The notes beneath the pieces are model-generated. The model was not told the DNA's origin. It saw only the letters and a program-made list of their open reading frames with translations, and made no database searches. A stretch of 37,069 nt of DNA from assembly GCA_029098225.1 (NCBI GenBank), contig JAQXNX010000019.1, positions 1-37,069 of the forward strand, written 5' to 3'. This DNA comes from Spirochaetales bacterium. Its GTDB lineage: Bacteria > Spirochaetota > Spirochaetia > Treponematales > Treponemataceae. Of this stretch, positions 32,833 through 37,069 are shown piece after piece. Position 1 is the first letter of the stretch. Each line of letters opens with the position of its first letter. The position numbers were made by a program, and so were the translations under genes.

Positions 32833-34794
32833 ATGAAAAAAATCGTTACATTAGCAGCTATTGCAGCGCTCGCAGGCGGAATGATTTTCGCAGATGAGCC
32901 TGTAGCAGATGTTAAGGTCGTAAACTTCACAGGAAATGCTTCTGTAGAATGGGGTGTAGACCTTGACGCTGGAAAAACTGGTTTCAAAAACTCAGAAGAA
33001 GCTAAATTCCGTGCATCTGTATTCTCAGGCGGAGACAAGGCAACATCTTCTGATGATGACATCTGGGCAGAACTCAAGATTAAGGTTGAGAACGCAGATG
33101 ACACAGTATTCGGAAGAACAGATGATGGAACACTCAAGAGCCCTGCTCCAAAAGTAGACACAGCTAAGTTCCACATTTTCAACTTCTATGTTGGAATCCG
33201 CTCTGGAGACACAGTAACTGGTGCCTATAAGTTTGACGGAGCAATCCGCTCGGCAGACAATGACAATGCAAAATGGATGTCAGATGTAGGACCTGCAGAC
33301 TATACACAGGGTATTGTAGCAGGATATGCAGATGACAACTTTGACTTTGCATTGGACTTCCGCACAAGAAAGGGAGAAAAAACATACTGGACAAATGACT
33401 ATGCAATTGCACTTGAAGCTCAGTTGAAAGATTCTAACGCTTTCTTGCCAGGATTGTTTGTAAAACTCGGTGGATCTGTAAACCTTACAGACGAACGCTT
33501 TGACAACGACGGAGCAACAGGAAAGGGAACAAGAACTAGCGACAACGACAAGTTCGGAGCTCCTGGTGTATCTCTCCCAACAGACCATGTTAACTTCAAT
33601 CCAAAAACTCTTTACCTCAGCGATGTTTCATACAATGTATGGGGATACTCAGCTCAGGCTGGATACAAACTTTCTTTGGATGATACATACTACGTAAAAC
33701 CTGCTGTTGCATTCACAGGAACAACAAAAACAACTAACGTAAAGAGAACTTATACAGGAAAAGATGCTGAAAATGCTTCTGGAAAAGAAATTTCTTCACT
33801 TGATGTATCTTACAGTGCATTCGAAACAAACTTAGACTTGGCATTCGGAGTACTCTTCGGATGGGGTGAAACAAAAGACGACAACGCTGGAGTTCCATAC
33901 CTCGACGGTGACATGGCTAAGAAAGTTACACCTGGTGTAAGCGTAGTTGTAGGACTTCCACTCTTCACACAGTCTGAATCTGTAGCTGAAGTTTCTGGAG
34001 ATAAGTCTAAACTCGGAAAAGCTTCATGGAAAGAAACAAAAAAGAAGACAGCTGACGATGCTTACATTGCAGTTGTAACACCAAGCTTCTTCTCTGGAGA
34101 TCTTATCAACGAAAATCTTAAGATTGGTTTGTACTCAGAAATGGCTTTCATGAGAGGTTTCGAAGATCGTACACAGACTGGATGGTACACAGTTGATAAC
34201 ACAAAGCAGAACTTGAATACACCAGATGAGAAAGCTGCTGATCCAGCTCCAGACAGCATCGAAACTGTACAGGTTGAAAATGGTCACAAATCACCAGTAA
34301 ATGCTAACAACGCATTCGCTTTGGCTCTTGGTCTTTCTTATGACCTCAAACTTGATTCAGTTACAGTAACACCAAAATTCGGTGTACGCTTTGCTAACGG
34401 CTCATACTTCGACAACAAGATTAACGAAATTTCACCACTTACTTCAAACAAAGTATTTGAAGCAGGCTGGGGAAAAATGGGTGTTCAGAGAAAAGTTAAG
34501 AGCAACGGTTATGGTGCTGCTAACGAAGTTTACGCAGGTGACTTCTTGAACCTCAAGCTCCGCTGTGATGTTGCTGGTCTTTTGGACAACACAACATTCT
34601 GGGCAGAATATGCTTCTGCTAACCTCTTGAATGACATCAACTACAAAGATGAATACATCACTTCTAACGGTAACAACAAGACAAAGAACCCATACTACAA
34701 TGGTTTGGCTGAAAACGGTGGAAGCGGAAACAACATCGGTTGGTACAACGTACGTGCTGGACAGTTCACTGTTGGTACAAAGATTTCATTCTAA
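32833..34794 (+). CDS. Msp/Tpr-like major outer-membrane (outer sheath) protein
   Basis: 653 residues. Signal peptide ending GGMIFA (about residue 20), then a long beta-strand-rich, Gly/Asp/Asn/aromatic-rich protein. The start of the mature part, GNASVEWGVDLDAGKTGF, resembles the N-terminal domain of treponemal major sheath proteins (Msp, Tpr; Pfam MOSP families as I recall). The C-terminus, GQFTVGTKISF, suits a barrel end with terminal Phe. Likely an abundant porin or adhesin. Codon use is far richer in AAC, GAC, TTC, AAG and CTC than its neighbours, the pattern of very high expression. GGGAGG precedes the ATG. A lipoprotein gene follows after 24 bp and a strong terminator ends the pair. Confidence 0.82.
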   Translation: MKKIVTLAAIAALAGGMIFADEPVADVKVVNFTGNASVEWGVDLDAGKTGFKNSEEAKFRASVFSGGDKATSSDDDIWAELKIKVENADDTVFGRTDDGTLKSPAPKVDTAKFHIFNFYVGIRSGDTVTGAYKFDGAIRSADNDNAKWMSDVGPADYTQGIVAGYADDNFDFALDFRTRKGEKTYWTNDYAIALEAQLKDSNAFLPGLFVKLGGSVNLTDERFDNDGATGKGTRTSDNDKFGAPGVSLPTDHVNFNPKTLYLSDVSYNVWGYSAQAGYKLSLDDTYYVKPAVAFTGTTKTTNVKRTYTGKDAENASGKEISSLDVSYSAFETNLDLAFGVLFGWGETKDDNAGVPYLDGDMAKKVTPGVSVVVGLPLFTQSESVAEVSGDKSKLGKASWKETKKKTADDAYIAVVTPSFFSGDLINENLKIGLYSEMAFMRGFEDRTQTGWYTVDNTKQNLNTPDEKAADPAPDSIETVQVENGHKSPVNANNAFALALGLSYDLKLDSVTVTPKFGVRFANGSYFDNKINEISPLTSNKVFEAGWGKMGVQRKVKSNGYGAANEVYAGDFLNLKLRCDVAGLLDNTTFWAEYASANLLNDINYKDEYITSNGNNKTKNPYYNGLAENGGSGNNIGWYNVRAGQFTVGTKISF

Positions 34795-34818
34795 TAAAAG
34801 TTTAAGGAGAATAAAGAC

Positions 34819-35322
34819 ATGAAAAAGATATCTATTATCCTTTCAACTGTTGTAGCTGTTGCTGTGTTAGCTCTTGCTAGCTGTTCAAATGTAACAGAAC
34901 TCAACGGTTCAGAATTCGATGTATACAATGCAGATTTTTCAAAAGCTGCAGATGCTGTTACAAAAGCTAATGCTAAAAAAGTAAAAATTCAGGTTTCTGA
35001 TGGTGCAAGTGTTGCATTGAAACATGATGATTCACAAAGTTATAAAACTGTTTACTTTGAACATACTGATGTAGTTCCAGAAACAATTACATTGGAATTA
35101 TCAGCTGCATTAGGTGACACAGGAATTGAAAAAGAAACTAAGAAACTTAATTTTAATGTTGGTTCTTTAACAGCTACATATAAGAATGCAAAAGTAGATG
35201 CTTATGCAAGTTCTATTACATTCAAGATTACAGATGATTCATCAGCAAAAGGTGAAAAATTCACTGACGCTGGTGTAAATAAAGGTCAGACAATTTCTGT
35301 ATCTGTTGCATCTGCTTCTTAA
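34819..35322 (+). CDS. Small putative lipoprotein of unknown function
   Basis: 167 residues. Signal peptide with lipobox LALASC (Cys22), followed by a Ser/Lys/Thr/Val-rich mature part with alternating strands and no Cys, probably a small beta-sandwich (inference). I do not recognise a family. AAGGAGA lies before the ATG. It directly follows the msp-like gene and shares its terminator, so the two are likely cotranscribed and it may be an accessory of the outer-sheath protein. Codon use is ordinary A/T-rich, unlike the msp-like gene. Confidence 0.75.
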   Translation: MKKISIILSTVVAVAVLALASCSNVTELNGSEFDVYNADFSKAADAVTKANAKKVKIQVSDGASVALKHDDSQSYKTVYFEHTDVVPETITLELSAALGDTGIEKETKKLNFNVGSLTATYKNAKVDAYASSITFKITDDSSAKGEKFTDAGVNKGQTISVSVASAS

Positions 35323-35360
35323 TCAATGTTAATCATTGTTTAAGTTTTAGCTAAAAGCTA

Positions 35361-35392
35361 AAAAGGTCTCTCGCAAGAGAGACCTTTTTTTT
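35361..35392 (+). terminator. Strong Rho-independent terminator
   Basis: Perfect 12-bp stem AAAAGGTCTCTC (35361-35372) and GAGAGACCTTTT (35377-35388) closed by a GCAA tetraloop, running into eight T residues (35385-35392). The A run on the left arm makes it usable on both strands, suiting the convergent genes on either side. Confidence 0.92.
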
Positions 35393-35441
35393 ATGCACAT
35401 AAAACACAAGAATTACAGTTAGTATTCCACTACATTTTTTA

Positions 35442-36356
35442 TTACAATTTCAAAGCTTCAAGAACTTTATCAAGAGGGGCTCCGGCATCTTGCGCCGCAG
35501 TTTCTGGAGTAGCATTGTATTTTTTGACAAGCATTATTGCATTTTCAATAGCCTTTTGTTTCTGCCCTTCTGCAATACCTTCAGCATGACCTTCTTCGCG
35601 GGCTTCTTCACTTTTTACCTTTATATCTAAATCATAATCATATTCACCAATAAACATATTTCTTACCTCCGTGCCCTTGCGAGTTAGATAATCTGTAAGT
35701 ATGTTTCTGGAAATTGCCTCTTTGATTGCTTTATCAATGTAGTTTTCCATTTCTTCATCAGTTGGCTGATCTTTTAATTCAGCTTTATATCGGAAAATAA
35801 TTTCCATAAACTCACAATACTGTTTTAGAATATCACACTTCTGGACAACAGGCAAGTTTTCACCGTCCTTTCCATTAATATTTTTAAACTGGACTTTTGC
35901 CTCACACACAGGATCGTCCTGCTTTTCCATAAAAGCATCTGAAAGTTTCATTATATATTCTTTTTCAACTTTCTTTTCTCCGTTATAAAATACATAAAAT
36001 TCTGGTGTTGGAATCTTATAAAGAGCTTCTTTATAACGCGCCTCTGCAGGAACAATTCCATATAAAAGATGAACATAATATTCCAGACACCGAAGCGGTA
36101 TATTATTGTTTGGCGTACTTTGATGTTCTATAAGAACAATTAGCTTTCCGTTGATAATCATGCTGACATCGTTATAAAAACTCTTTGTAATTGTCTGCGG
36201 AATCTTTTTCTGTTCAATATTTGTATTTTCGAGCGTGAGATTCGTATCATGAATTGCATTGTATAACGAAAGAAAGTTTTTCTTGCCATCCTGTTCATCA
36301 TCTCCGAAAAGGTCTGCGAACACGCCTGCTTTAATTTGTCTGTTAGGTTTTGACAT
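35442..36356 (-). CDS. PD-(D/E)XK nuclease family (Rpn/transposase-like) protein
   Basis: 304 residues of the Rpn-type family often labelled putative transposase. The nuclease core has D63 (NDVSMIINGK) and the E77-H-Q79 pair in LIVLIEHQS, fitting D-Xn-ExQ. The C-terminus has the usual Glu/Ala/Gly-rich helix (EEAREEGHAEGIAEGQKQKA) seen in these proteins. Rpn enzymes of E. coli cut DNA and promote RecA-independent recombination; that is family knowledge. Start at ATG 36356 with GGGAGAA upstream. It is divergent from a second member at 36801. Confidence 0.85.
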   Translation of the reverse strand: MSKPNRQIKAGVFADLFGDDEQDGKKNFLSLYNAIHDTNLTLENTNIEQKKIPQTITKSFYNDVSMIINGKLIVLIEHQSTPNNNIPLRCLEYYVHLLYGIVPAEARYKEALYKIPTPEFYVFYNGEKKVEKEYIMKLSDAFMEKQDDPVCEAKVQFKNINGKDGENLPVVQKCDILKQYCEFMEIIFRYKAELKDQPTDEEMENYIDKAIKEAISRNILTDYLTRKGTEVRNMFIGEYDYDLDIKVKSEEAREEGHAEGIAEGQKQKAIENAIMLVKKYNATPETAAQDAGAPLDKVLEALKL

Positions 36357-36457
36357 ATTTGTTCTCCCGAGTAATTAATTTCCTACAGTTAATATGGACC
36401 TGAGATGTCAATTTCAGAAAAGAATTTGAAAAAAGTTTTTAAAGAAAATGTAAATTT

Positions 36458-36554
36458 GCGGTAGCGATGCGAAACCCCGCAGTCCGCCAAAGGCGGATGA
36501 GCGAATAGCGAAGGGTGCAGCGTAGCGCCCGGTTTTCTTTGAAAACCGGGACCG
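36458..36554 (+). repeat. Structured GTAGCG repeat, copy A
   Basis: Starts GCGGTAGCGAT and ends GGGACCG. Two perfect hairpins: TCCGCC/GGCGGA (36483-36488, 36492-36497) and CCCGGTTTTC/GAAAACCGGG (36528-36537, 36541-36550). The text between, TGAGCGAATAGCG, parallels TGGAGCGTTAGCG of copy B, and GTAGCG again sits before the final hairpin. Layout resembles REP elements, which start with GTAG before a palindrome. Confidence 0.8.
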
Positions 36555-36637
36555 TTCTTTTTTTTCATTTTTTTTTAAATTTTCCCGCACTAGACTTCCT
36601 TTTTTTAATAGTTTTCGCGTTTATATATATGTGATGC

Positions 36638-36685
36638 GGGATAAAAATGTTATTTAAATGAATAATATTTTATCCCTCATCTGGA
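36638..36685 (+). repeat. Hairpin repeat unit 1 upstream of the partial Rpn-type gene
   Basis: GGGATAAAA at 36638 pairs with TTTTATCCC ending at 36676; the arms extend to 16-17 bases with one bulge around loop TAAATG. The 12-mer CCCTCATCTGGA (36674-36685) ends the unit and recurs in unit 2. Confidence 0.75.
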
Positions 36686-36707
36686 GTTTTTTTTTTCAAA
36701 AAACTCC
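36683..36707. repeat. GGAGT6/A6CTCC hairpin
   Basis: A perfect 10-bp inverted repeat (36683-36692 and 36698-36707) with a 5-base T-rich loop, lying between the two hairpin repeat units. It lacks a T run after the stem, so it is not a clear terminator. Confidence 0.6.
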
Positions 36708-36734
36708 TTGAAATTTATTTTCAGAGTAAATGAA

Positions 36735-36781
36735 GGGTAAAAATATGATTTTTATAAAAAATATTATCACCCTCATCTGGA
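36735..36781 (+). repeat. Hairpin repeat unit 2 upstream of the partial Rpn-type gene
   Basis: GGGT (36735-36738) pairs with ACCC (36769-36772), with A/T-rich arms between that match less well than in unit 1. It ends in the same CCCTCATCTGGA (36770-36781). Unit spacing is 96 bp; this copy ends 20 nt before the start codon of the gene. Confidence 0.7.
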
Positions 36782-36800
36782 AATTAGTATGGAGGCCTAT

Positions 36801-37069
36801 ATGGGACAATTTTCTAAACCCTGGGAAGAATTGACGATTGCAGATAATTTTATTTTCTGCAAGGTAATGCAAAACGCAGAACTCTGTAAAGAGATTCTTG
36901 AAGTTCTACTTGATATTCAGATAGAAAAAATTGAATATTTACAGACAGAATCTCCTGTTGAAAATTTCTATGATACTCGAGGTGTGCGCCTTGATGTTGT
37001 TGTAAAAGACAGTAAAAAAATTTACGACATAGAAATGCAGACAGGAAACTATGATGACATAATTCTACG
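36801..37069 (+). CDS. PD-(D/E)XK nuclease family (Rpn/transposase-like) protein, 5' part
   Basis: 90 codons before the window ends. The protein begins MGQFSKPWEELTIADNFIF, the usual front of these Rpn-type proteins, and includes the nuclease core: D65 in GVRLDVVVKD and E78-M-Q80 in IYDIEMQTG. GGAGG (36791-36795) precedes the ATG at the proper distance. It differs in sequence from the member at 35442, so the two are distant paralogues and not a recent duplicate. The C-terminal helical part is outside the window. Confidence 0.88.
   Translation, partial: MGQFSKPWEELTIADNFIFCKVMQNAELCKEILEVLLDIQIEKIEYLQTESPVENFYDTRGVRLDVVVKDSKKIYDIEMQTGNYDDIIL

Larger units (their letters stand above)
36357..36800. 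other. Repeat-rich, gene-free region between two Rpn-type genes
   Basis: About 440 bp without a supported gene. In order it holds the 5' flank of the minus-strand nuclease gene, the GTAGCG repeat copy A, two T-rich runs, a hairpin repeat unit, a GGAG/CTCC hairpin, and a second hairpin repeat unit just before the GGAGG of the plus-strand nuclease gene. No tRNA or insertion-sequence ends were seen. Confidence 0.8.

Overview
The window looks like chromosomal DNA from a spirochete, most likely a gut or rumen Treponema. The grounds are an Msp/Tpr-type outer-sheath protein, a giant membrane-anchored coiled-coil protein of the kind seen in spirochetes, loose spirochetal lipoboxes, a CarD gene running into a fused ispD-ispF, a fused aroD-aroE, DUF115 proteins, and strongly A/T-biased codon use. 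The species assignment is inference; no marker gene settles it.

Layout. 1-2356 (minus strand): the start of serC and all of ilvB, behind a leader with a strong promoter, a valine-rich 18-codon leader peptide and a terminator hairpin, which reads as a classical attenuator. 2344-10156 (plus): an RqcH-like ribosome rescue factor, a PAP2-like protein, a HAD phosphatase and a 1545-residue coiled-coil protein. 10133-16764 (minus): ispDF, carD, a DEAD-box-type helicase with a DEGD motif, tRNA-Leu(GAG) and fusA. 16963-26999 (plus): a lipoprotein, then a long tightly packed run of hisA-hisI-hisE fusion, hisD, def, fmt, a PASTA membrane protein, aroDE, rpiA and an RluA-type pseudouridine synthase, closed by a hairpin. 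27176-30712 (plus): a class B penicillin-binding protein with one PASTA domain and a DUF115 protein. 30789-32602 (minus): an omptin-like outer-membrane protease and a second RluA-type enzyme. 32605-35392 (plus): a structured repeat, an Msp-like protein and a small lipoprotein, ended by a strong terminator. 35442-37069: two divergent PD-(D/E)XK (Rpn-type) nuclease genes, one cut by the window edge, separated by about 440 bases of repeats and hairpins.

Most of the window is housekeeping. The less ordinary signals are: (1) a recurring promoter geometry, -35, 17 bp, -10, exactly 6 nt, start codon, at four genes, which implies leaderless mRNAs; (2) the ilv attenuator, whose promoter overlaps that of the divergent rqcH gene; (3) a two-hairpin GTAGCG repeat present twice with different but still complementary stems, one copy lying between the two Rpn-type nuclease genes; (4) a terminator-palindrome module shared by the tRNA-Leu 3' flank and the region before the penicillin-binding protein; (5) an omptin-like protease in a spirochete. 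All functions are read from motifs by eye; no database search was run.
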